From: Clostridia bacterium
Lineage (GTDB): Bacteria; Bacillota; Clostridia; Christensenellales; Aristaeellaceae
Assembly: GCA_017429265.1 (NCBI GenBank)
Contig: JAFRPG010000014.1
Coordinates: forward strand, 1 to 64,000
Reading direction: 5' to 3'
DNA: 64,000 bases
The translations under genes were made by a program, and so were the position numbers. This document shows positions 57,586 through 64,000 of the stretch, one piece after another (position 1 is the stretch's first letter; each line of letters starts with the position of its first letter). The notes below the pieces were generated by a model that had not been told where the DNA came from, made no database searches, and saw nothing but the letters and a program-made list of their open reading frames with translations.

Positions 57586-59199
57586 TCAGTTTCCGTAGTG
57601 GCCGCGCATGCTCTGCCTGTAGTCCAGTTCCTTCAGGTCGATCAGCACGGCGGGACGCACGGTGCACGGCTCGGTGACGGCGTCGCAGCCCTCGTAGTCG
57701 ATCTCCCCGTCGGTGTCCACGCACATCATGCAGCCCGCCTTCCGGCCTGCGCTGCGCAGCCACCAGCAGTCGGGCCCGCTGAGCTGCCGGAGCCCGGCGA
57801 CGCTCGCCGTCGTCATCTCATCGGGCGTGTCGTCGATCACGCGCGCTTCCTCCGGCACGAGGATGTTCACCTCCGCGTCGTCGAGCAGGAAGACCCGGTC
57901 GAAGACCGGCCTGTCGCCCGGCTGGGTGCGTCCGAGGATATCGCCGATGCCGGTCTGGCAGGACAGGATCGCACACTGCTCGTCCTCCGAGAAGCAGGTC
58001 TCGTAAAACCCGCCGTTCAGCCACGCGCGGATCGGGGACTCCTCCCAGGTGACCTCGGTCCCTTCCTCCGGCTCGTCGTCCTCCTCCGCGAAGGCCGCGT
58101 ACCGCAGGCCCTCCGTGAGCAGCAGGAGCGCCCGGTCCCCGATGCGCCGGAGGACCGTCCAGCGCAGATCGGCCGCCTTCCCGCGCCCGGGTTCCCGGAA
58201 ACGTCCGAAGAGGAACTGCGTTCCCTCCCGGATCGCCGGGTCCGCCTCCGCCGTCTCGGAGACCCAGGCATACTGCCGGAGCCGGTTCGCGACCCGGTAT
58301 TCGTCCAGCTCCCGCTGCAGCAGGGCCGCGGCGCTCCGGATCGGCTGACCGGCCAGGACGGACAGGAGCGCCTCCATCTTCTCCTCAGCGCGTTCCCCGA
58401 TGTGCGGCTCGGTCCAGACGCTCCGGATCTCCACCTCCGGGCCCGGATACGCGTCGTTTTTGAGGATCAGGTATTCCCGCCCGAACTCGAGGTCCGCGAA
58501 GGAAGCGAGGATCCGCCGTTCCACAGTGCGGTCGCCCCGGAACTCCGTGACGGCCGCGTCGCCGAAAGCCTTGAGGTAGCCCAGGAGCGGGCGTTCCGGG
58601 TGCTCCGGGTCCGCCCGCCGCAAGGCCTCGGGCCGCACATGGACCGAGGGCCGCACGGCGACCCGTCCGCTGACGACCGAGATGTACACCCCGTCGTCGC
58701 CGTCAAAGTCGCAGACCCGCGCATAGCAGCGCCCGTCATCCCCGGTCACGGCATCGCTGCGGAGCCACCAGCGCAGCGTGCGGCGCAGTCCGTTGGACCC
58801 GCACGCACCGCCGGCAAAGTCCTCCCCGCAGGTCAGCGCCCTGTCGTCCTCGCAGTCGAAAAAGGCCGCCAGCTCCTCCGCGCTGAGCGGGAAAACACGG
58901 TCGGGCAGGCTCTCCGTGTCCTCCTCCGGCCGGATTGCCCGGATCATCCCCATCTCTTCGGCGGAAAAGGCCGCGTCCGGGAACTCCGTGTTCAGCCATC
59001 TCCGGAGGGAGCAGTCCCGCCACGCGACCGTCTCGTCCGCGCTGTGATAGGGCAGTGCGCCGACGTCCCTGTCCGCGATGAGAAGCGCGTCCCCCTCATC
59101 CAGATCCAGGATCTGCCACCGCATCTCCCGTCCGCCGCAGTGCCCGAACAGCACCCGGTCCCCCACCGACAGGCGTTCACCCCGCTGATCCACAGCCAC
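57586..59199 (-). CDS. Double DUF6273-like protein, cytosolic
   Basis: 537 residues, no signal peptide. Two DUF6273-type halves are visible. The first (about 1–225) has RVLFGHCGGREMRWQILDL, LRRWLNTEFPDAAFS and a VRPSVHVRPEAL end. The second (about 330–537) has GTQFLFGRFREPGRGKAADLRWTVL, IRAWLNGGFYETCFSEDEQCAIL, GPDCWWLRSAGRKAG and TVRPAVLIDLKELDY. A charged linker joins them. The secreted single-domain relative is at 12763. No activity is known. Monocistronic, with promoter at 59244–59272. Confidence 0.82.
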   Translation of the reverse strand: MAVDQRGERLSVGDRVLFGHCGGREMRWQILDLDEGDALLIADRDVGALPYHSADETVAWRDCSLRRWLNTEFPDAAFSAEEMGMIRAIRPEEDTESLPDRVFPLSAEELAAFFDCEDDRALTCGEDFAGGACGSNGLRRTLRWWLRSDAVTGDDGRCYARVCDFDGDDGVYISVVSGRVAVRPSVHVRPEALRRADPEHPERPLLGYLKAFGDAAVTEFRGDRTVERRILASFADLEFGREYLILKNDAYPGPEVEIRSVWTEPHIGERAEEKMEALLSVLAGQPIRSAAALLQRELDEYRVANRLRQYAWVSETAEADPAIREGTQFLFGRFREPGRGKAADLRWTVLRRIGDRALLLLTEGLRYAAFAEEDDEPEEGTEVTWEESPIRAWLNGGFYETCFSEDEQCAILSCQTGIGDILGRTQPGDRPVFDRVFLLDDAEVNILVPEEARVIDDTPDEMTTASVAGLRQLSGPDCWWLRSAGRKAGCMMCVDTDGEIDYEGCDAVTEPCTVRPAVLIDLKELDYRQSMRGHYGN

Positions 59200-59243
59200 G
59201 CGATCCCCTCCTCCCCGGACGTGCCGGGCTTTTCTCTGCCTCT

Positions 59244-59272
59244 ATCATAGCGGGTCCGGAGGAATGCGTCAA
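59244..59272 (-). promoter_or_regulatory. Promoter of the double DUF6273 gene
   Basis: On the minus strand, TTGACG (59267–59272), a 17-bp spacer, TATGAT (59244–59249). Between here and 59488 I see no gene, only a TTGACT…TATCAT pair (59403–59431) with a 19-bp spacer that may drive the next operon. Confidence 0.65.
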
Positions 59273-59488
59273 GGCGGGATAATATAAGGCATCCGAGCCG
59301 GCCGTCTTATCCGGTACTTGATTCCTGAACACGATATGCGCCGCCATCCTCGTTTTTTTCAGAAGCGCGGCAGAATCCTCCCCGAAATCCGCTTTCCCCT
59401 GTTGACTTCGACCCTGCTCGAAGGTCTATCATGCAGATAACAGGCATCCGGCGCGGACCGCGATGCCGCATTGAAGGAGGGATATGCC

Positions 59489-59968
59489 ATGGGAGGCACT
59501 GTGGGGACTCATCTGCTGGCCCAGGTGGGCTTTATCGTCAAGGATATCGAGGTGACCAAGAGAAAGTGGGCCGCGTTCCTCGGCGTGGACGTTCCGGAAA
59601 CGCAGCCGTGCGGCGATTATGCGGTGACGCAGACCGTCTTTGAGGGCCAGCCCGCGCCGGAGGCCAACTCCCTGCTGGCCTTCTTTGACGTCGGGCCCGG
59701 CCTGCAGATCGAGCTGATCCAGCCCAACGAGGCGCCCTCCACCTGGCGCAATTTCCTCAACGAGCACGGCGAAGGCATGCATCACCTGGCCTTCCAGGTC
59801 GTGGACTCGAAGACTCAGGTGGCCAATGCGGAAGCGGCGGGGCTCCGGCTGGTTCAGCACGGGGTCTACGGGGACGGCGGCGGCGAGTACAACTATCTGG
59901 ACGCCCCGGACCTGAAGTGCATCGTGGAGCTGCTCGAAAGCTACCGGCGGCCCGCGGACAACGCGTGA
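59489..59968 (+). CDS. VOC-superfamily protein (glyoxalase/epimerase-like)
   Basis: 159 residues from the ATG at 59489 with AAGGAGGG about 9 nt upstream. Two beta-alpha-beta-beta-beta modules are visible. Candidate metal ligands are His near the start (THLLAQVGFIV, though Gln takes the place of the usual His), Glu in LQIELIQP, His in MHHLAFQV and Glu in CIVELLE. It resembles methylmalonyl-CoA epimerase and glyoxalase-like lyases. Substrate unknown. It lies 24 nt before an iron alcohol dehydrogenase gene, which suggests a shared aldehyde or alcohol pathway. Confidence 0.85.
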   Translation: MGGTVGTHLLAQVGFIVKDIEVTKRKWAAFLGVDVPETQPCGDYAVTQTVFEGQPAPEANSLLAFFDVGPGLQIELIQPNEAPSTWRNFLNEHGEGMHHLAFQVVDSKTQVANAEAAGLRLVQHGVYGDGGGEYNYLDAPDLKCIVELLESYRRPADNA

Positions 59969-59992
59969 GCGAAAGAGAGGGAGGACAAGGCG

Positions 59993-61171
59993 ATGTTTGA
60001 TTTTCAGTATTTCACCCCGACCAAGGTCGTCTTCGGGCGGAACACCGAGGGCAGGGTCGCGGAGCTGATCCGCGAGTTCGGCGGGCACAAGGTCCTGATC
60101 CACTACGGCGGCGGCAGCGTTGTCCGCTCCGGACTGCTGCAGCGGGTCACGGACACCCTCGACGGGGCCGGGATCCCCTGGATCGCCCTCGGCGGCGCCG
60201 TCCCGAACCCGCGCCTGAGCCTGGTCTATGAAGGGATCGAGCTGTGCAGGAAGGAGGGGGTCGATTTCCTGCTCGCCGTCGGCGGCGGCAGCGCGATCGA
60301 CTCCGCGAAAGCCATCGGCTACGGTGTGGCTAACGAGGGCGAGGTCTGGGACTTCTACGACTACCGGCGCACGGCGAAGGCCTGCCTGCCCCTCGGCGTC
60401 ATCCTCACGATCGCCGCCACGGGCAGCGAGATGAGCGACTCCTCCGTGATCACAAAGGAGGAGGGTCTCGTCAAGCGCGGCTACAGCAGCGACTACGGCC
60501 GGCCGAAGTTCGCCATCATGAATCCCGAGCTGACCATGACGCTCCCGGACTATCAGACCGCGTGCGGCTGCACCGACATCATGATGCATACCATGGAGCG
60601 CTACTTCACCAACGGCGGCAACATGGAGATCACAGACGCCATCGCCGAGGGCTTGCTCCGCACGGTGATGACCAATGCCGAGATCCTCGCCCGCGATCCG
60701 AAGAATTACGACGCACGCGCCGAGGTCATGTGGGCCGGGAGCCTCTCCCACAACGGCCTCACCGGCTGCGGCAACGACGGCGGAGACTGGATGACCCACA
60801 AGCTTGAGCATGAGCTCGGCGGCCTGTACGACGTGGCGCACGGCGCCGGCCTCGCGGCCATCTGGGGCAGCTGGGCGAGGTACGTGTACCGCGACTGCCT
60901 CCCCCGTTTCCGCCGCTTCGCCGTCCGGGTCATGGGTGTGGAAGAAACCGGCTCCGATGAGGAGATCGCGCTGAAGGGCATTGAGGCTCTCGAGGCCTTC
61001 TTCCGCCGGATCCACATGCCCACCAACCTGCGCGAGCTCGGCGTTACCGCCACCGACGAGGATCTGGTCACCATGGCGCACAAGTGCGCTGTCGGTGTGG
61101 ACGGCGCCAAGGGCTCCGCCCGCCTGCTCCGCGAGGAGGATATGCTGGCCATCTTCCGCGCCAGCGTCTGA
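59993..61171 (+). CDS. Iron-containing alcohol dehydrogenase (butanol dehydrogenase-like)
   Basis: 392 residues, the size of the YqhD/BdhA group. It reduces aldehydes or oxidises alcohols with NAD(P)H. The dinucleotide-binding GGGSAIDSAKAIGYG lies near residue 97–111, followed by IAATGSEMSDSSVI. The metal site is Asp in QTACGCTDIMMHTMERYF (Asp and His) and His in MTHKLEHELGGLYDVAHGAGLA near 265–285. A GGAGG precedes the ATG. Transcribed with the VOC gene and ended by the terminator at 61192. Confidence 0.94.
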   Translation: MFDFQYFTPTKVVFGRNTEGRVAELIREFGGHKVLIHYGGGSVVRSGLLQRVTDTLDGAGIPWIALGGAVPNPRLSLVYEGIELCRKEGVDFLLAVGGGSAIDSAKAIGYGVANEGEVWDFYDYRRTAKACLPLGVILTIAATGSEMSDSSVITKEEGLVKRGYSSDYGRPKFAIMNPELTMTLPDYQTACGCTDIMMHTMERYFTNGGNMEITDAIAEGLLRTVMTNAEILARDPKNYDARAEVMWAGSLSHNGLTGCGNDGGDWMTHKLEHELGGLYDVAHGAGLAAIWGSWARYVYRDCLPRFRRFAVRVMGVEETGSDEEIALKGIEALEAFFRRIHMPTNLRELGVTATDEDLVTMAHKCAVGVDGAKGSARLLREEDMLAIFRASV

Positions 61172-61191
61172 GGCTTGCACGGCATTCGATG

Positions 61192-61239
61192 AAAAAGACC
61201 GTCTGAGCATCCCGTTGGGATGGACTCAGGCGGTCTTTA
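61192..61239. terminator. Terminator of the alcohol dehydrogenase operon
   Basis: AAAAAGACCGTCTGAG pairs with CTCAGGCGGTCTTT, with A and T tracts. It abuts repeat copy F. Confidence 0.85.
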
Positions 61240-61240
61240 T

Positions 61241-61535
61241 TCGGAAGAAACGTGGAATGCGCCTGCGGGCGCACCAGAGGGCTTTCCGATCGGTCCGGGG
61301 CTGCCGCCCATTCTCCGCTGAAAACTGTCCCCCGGACAGTTTTCCGGGCGCTCCGAATCCTCTGGACTCCTTCGGGGCCGCCCCGTTAATGACAGGACTT
61401 GGGACTGAAAGTATCTTTTCTCAACGATACTTTACCCAATACCAAGCAAGGAAGACATGCTCCCGAAGGGTCCATGGGCGATCGGAAAGCCCCTGGCACG
61501 CTCCGCAGAGCGCGAGCCTCCTCCTCTTGACAGGT
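61241..61535 (-). repeat. Dispersed hairpin element, copy F (long form, ends eroded)
   Basis: About 295 bp on the minus strand. It contains GCGCTCTGCGGAGCG, the left hairpin with one change (CCAGGGGC/GCCCATGG), and the right module with the GAAAACTGTCC insertion and CCAGAGG/CCCTCTGG. The terminal repeats are poorly kept. It lies between two terminators of convergent genes. Confidence 0.82.
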
Positions 61536-61572
61536 TGAGAAAGGCACGGGCAGCGCCATGTCTGCCCGTGCC
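61536..61572 (-). terminator. Terminator of the caspase-like gene
   Basis: On the minus strand, GGCACGGGCAG pairs with CTGCCCGTGCC (11 bp) and is followed by TTTCTC. Confidence 0.75.
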
Positions 61573-61589
61573 GTGGGTTCCGATGGGTT

Positions 61590-63998
61590 TTACCGCTTGA
61601 ACAGCTGATACGAGCTGCCGCTCGGATAGGCCTGCACGTGCTGGTCCGTATCCTCGCACCTCTTGATGTAGGCGAAAGCCTCATAGAGGGTCACGTAGTA
61701 GTCGTAGTTGGTATCGGCCGGCATGGAGCCGCTGGTGCCGATTCCCTTGCAGAGGAAGTCGGTGAAGACATTGCGCGGATTGCTTCCCTCGTAGCCGTAG
61801 GAGTTCTCGTGATAGCGGCTCGCGCACAGGACGTAGAACTTGCCCGCGACGCGGAATTCGCCGGTGCGGTCCTGGAGGGTGATCTCGTTGCCTTCCTCAT
61901 CAAAGTAGTAGGTGACCGTTTCCTCGCTGATCATGTTGTTGCCGCTGAAGGCGCTGACGATGGAGCCGGTGGACAGGGTGTCCCCCTCTTCCTCGGTGCC
62001 GTTCTGCGCCACACCCTCCTGATAGACCGCCGCGCCGGAGCCGCAGGACTCGATCACCGCGATGATCTCGCCGGGCACCGCCTTGAGGGCGTTGGCCAGC
62101 TCATCGAGGTAGAGCATGTAGGACTTCTTGTTGCCGTCCACGCACTCGAGGGCACCGGCGTACCGTCCGTTGCTGGTCGAGTCGCCGTGGGTCGCGATGA
62201 AGAAGAGCGAGATGTCGTCCTCATCCGCTCCGCTGAAGGCGCTGCTGATGTCGCTGAGCACCTGCGACGGCGTGCGGTCCGACTTCTTCACCGGTGTCTG
62301 GTAGCGGGTGCCGATCGGCGTGTAGCGGGAGGTGATCACGTTGTACATCAGGTTGACGTCACCCCAGTTGCGGTTGGCCGTCTCCCTGGCGAAGTGTACC
62401 TGGCCGATCAGCAGCGCGCGGTAGATGCGTCCGCGGACCTTCACGTTGACGGCCGCCGACTTCTCGCTCGTCACGCCGCCCACCGTCGCGGTCAGGCAGA
62501 AGCGGTAGGTGGTCTTGAAGGTCAGGCCGGTCACCGTGATGCTTGTGCCGGTGATGCCGCTCTTGTACACCGTGGTCGGCGTGCCGGTGGAGCCCTTCAG
62601 ATAGTACAGGGTGTAGGTCGCGCCCGGGATCTCCGGCCACTTGATCACGACCGACCCGTCGCGGTTGGCGAGGATCGAGGAGATATACGTTTTGACCACA
62701 TATGCCACTGAAATCGTTTCTGATGTCCACTGCCTGCCGTTTTCAGTCAGGACACAGCGGTAGATCCGGCTCAGGGCATCCTTTGACGCGCTGAATGACA
62801 TCGATGCGGTTCTGTTGCCGGTATAAGTACAGGCAGACCAGGAAGATCCGCCGTTGGCGCTCTGCTGCCACTGATAGCTCACCGTGCCGGTGTTGCCGAT
62901 GATCTTTGCGGTAAGCACCACCTGTTCACCGAGAACTGCCGTGCTCCTGTTGGATGACACTGTGATCTGCGGAGCGATGACCACCGGTCTCGTCGTCAGT
63001 GTGTTGCCCCTGGCATCAGTAATAACACAGCGATACTGTCGGCCCAGATAGCTTGCCATAACAGTAAACGACAGCCTGTTGGTTTTGTTGCCGGCCAGCG
63101 TCGTGCTCTTCCAATCCGCCGTGGCACCGGTCTTCACCTGCCATTGGAACTGCAGTTTTGTCCCTGCCGCCGTCACGGTGAAAGTGGCGGGCTGGCCGAC
63201 GGTTGCCATCGAATCGGCGGGCTGTGAAGTGATTTCAAATATATACTTCGACAGCGTCGCTATGTCGGAAGTCAGGGTATGCCCCCTGTCGTCAGTAACA
63301 ATGCAGCGATACTGATGTCCATAAAGAGAAGTGGTCGCTTTGACCGAGAGCGTCGCTGTCAGACATCCGGTCTGCGTGCTGTTTTGCCACGAATAGGATG
63401 CACCGGCTCGCTCCTGCCAGCAGTACTGAAGCCCGCTTCCCTTCGCCGTCACGGCGAACGTCACCGTTTCCCCGGCAATTGCCTCGGCATTAACCGGCTG
63501 CTTGCTTATTTCAAAGAAATACTGGTTCAGCGTCACCGCTCGGGATTCCAGTGAATTGCCTCTCGCATCGGTCACAACGCAGCGATACTGACGGCCAAAG
63601 TATGCCTGCAGCGCTGTGAAGGTGAGCGTAGCTGTTTTGCAACCGGTCAGGGTGGTGTTTTTCCATTCCGCATTTGCGTCTGTTTTGACCTGCCAGCGGT
63701 ATTGGAGGTTATCACCCTGTGCTGACACGGTAAAGGTCGCTGCTTCATTCATCGCGACTTTTGCGTTGACCGGCTGCGACGTGATCCTGAAGATATACTG
63801 CGTCAGCGTGACCGCAGCAGAGGTCAGGGTGTTGCCCCGACCGTCAGTCACCACGCAGCGATACTGACGTCCGCAATAGGTCGGAACAACAGTGAAGGAC
63901 AGGCAAGCTGTCTTGCAGCCGCTCAGTGTCGTGTTTTGCCACTCCGCATCGGTCCCTGTCTTGACCTGCCAACGATACTGCAGGCTCTCCCCTTCCAC
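61590..63998 (-). CDS. Secreted Ig-repeat protein with caspase-like domain (5' end beyond window)
   Basis: The last 802 residues are visible; the start lies past 64000. From the left: at least four Ig-like repeats of 92 residues (pattern LQYRWQVKT…GRQYRCVVTDARGN), one diverged repeat, a fibronectin III-like domain (KWPEIPGATYTLYYLKGS), then a clan CD peptidase domain from about 525. That has RALLIGQVHFA, the catalytic-type His in LFFIATHGDS and Cys in VIESCGSGA, close to caspase/metacaspase and C11/C13 patterns. The C-terminus is complete. Probably secreted. The repeat-bearing part is less GC-rich than its neighbours. Confidence 0.85.
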   Translation of the reverse strand: MEGESLQYRWQVKTGTDAEWQNTTLSGCKTACLSFTVVPTYCGRQYRCVVTDGRGNTLTSAAVTLTQYIFRITSQPVNAKVAMNEAATFTVSAQGDNLQYRWQVKTDANAEWKNTTLTGCKTATLTFTALQAYFGRQYRCVVTDARGNSLESRAVTLNQYFFEISKQPVNAEAIAGETVTFAVTAKGSGLQYCWQERAGASYSWQNSTQTGCLTATLSVKATTSLYGHQYRCIVTDDRGHTLTSDIATLSKYIFEITSQPADSMATVGQPATFTVTAAGTKLQFQWQVKTGATADWKSTTLAGNKTNRLSFTVMASYLGRQYRCVITDARGNTLTTRPVVIAPQITVSSNRSTAVLGEQVVLTAKIIGNTGTVSYQWQQSANGGSSWSACTYTGNRTASMSFSASKDALSRIYRCVLTENGRQWTSETISVAYVVKTYISSILANRDGSVVIKWPEIPGATYTLYYLKGSTGTPTTVYKSGITGTSITVTGLTFKTTYRFCLTATVGGVTSEKSAAVNVKVRGRIYRALLIGQVHFARETANRNWGDVNLMYNVITSRYTPIGTRYQTPVKKSDRTPSQVLSDISSAFSGADEDDISLFFIATHGDSTSNGRYAGALECVDGNKKSYMLYLDELANALKAVPGEIIAVIESCGSGAAVYQEGVAQNGTEEEGDTLSTGSIVSAFSGNNMISEETVTYYFDEEGNEITLQDRTGEFRVAGKFYVLCASRYHENSYGYEGSNPRNVFTDFLCKGIGTSGSMPADTNYDYYVTLYEAFAYIKRCEDTDQHVQAYPSGSSYQLFKR
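62960..63998 (-). repeat. Coding tandem repeat, 276-bp Ig-like units
   Basis: The unit boundaries at about 63796, 63520 and 63244 are exactly 276 bp apart (92 codons). Each unit has two Cys and the motif RQYRCVVTD or a close variant. Confidence 0.88.
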
Positions 63999-64000
63999 AG

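Noticed and set aside
59403..59431. Promoter for the VOC/alcohol dehydrogenase operon (TTGACT…TATCAT)
   Set aside because: The spacer is 19 bp and no better pair is seen, so it is mentioned only in passing and not listed as a feature.

Overview
The window looks like a chromosomal segment of a GC-rich member of the Bacillota, class Clostridia. The evidence is an IspH–ribosomal protein S1 fusion, a T-box in front of proS, a glmS-type ribozyme, KtrAB potassium uptake, strong AGGAGG ribosome-binding sites, and many TTGACA-17-TATAAT type promoters. Several families typical of gut or rumen Clostridia also occur (BspA-like leucine-rich repeats, DUF6273-like and DUF4003-like proteins, very large surface proteins). 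The genus cannot be fixed from this sequence. No phage, integrase, transposase or CRISPR array is visible.

Layout. Positions 1–20 kb hold housekeeping and envelope genes: a membrane-anchored EEP-fold protein, a YacL/dtd/cysteine-cluster/DNA methyltransferase operon, a glycosyltransferase, an ABC-2 exporter, a sugar-isomerase-fold protein with a histidine phosphatase, uracil-DNA glycosylase, a cluster of secreted or membrane proteins that includes a phosphodiester glycosidase and an Lgt-like protein, a GDSL hydrolase, and a DUF1836 pair. Positions 20–33 kb carry a BspA-like protein, T-box-controlled proS, a DUF4003 protein, the ribozyme-controlled nagB–acetyltransferase–glmM operon, an LCP protein, glyQS and an esterase/ATP-grasp/GNAT operon. 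Positions 33–41.5 kb carry mscL, thiamine pyrophosphokinase, ispH-rpsA, a Val-Asp-Phe-Gly tRNA operon, a TetR regulator, glyA and a phenylacetate-CoA ligase-like gene. Positions 41.5–48.8 kb are more accessory: an XRE regulator, a TROVE/DUF2828-like vWA protein with a small partner, a candidate small RNA, an orphan VirD4/TraG-like ATPase and ktrAB. Positions 49–64 kb hold a 2433-residue surface protein, a secreted trypsin-like protease, a DUF6273 protein, a VOC protein with an iron alcohol dehydrogenase, and the 3' part of a secreted Ig-repeat/caspase-like protein that runs off the window.

The most notable system is at 24.4–27.5 kb. A glmS-type self-cleaving ribozyme precedes nagB, not glmS. 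It is followed by a protein resembling only the acetyltransferase half of GlmU (catalytic-type His retained) and then glmM. Together these would convert fructose-6-phosphate and ammonia to GlcNAc-1-phosphate under GlcN6P feedback, which suggests that NagB works here in the biosynthetic direction in place of GlmS.

The second is a dispersed family of six non-coding elements of about 275–346 bp. They have terminal inverted repeats, paired inverted hairpin modules and long and short subfamilies. In all five copies whose left end is visible, that end lies just downstream of a gene's stop codon or terminator, in the same orientation as the gene. The third is a short, strongly promoted, hairpin-terminated transcript predicted immediately upstream of the TROVE-like operon.
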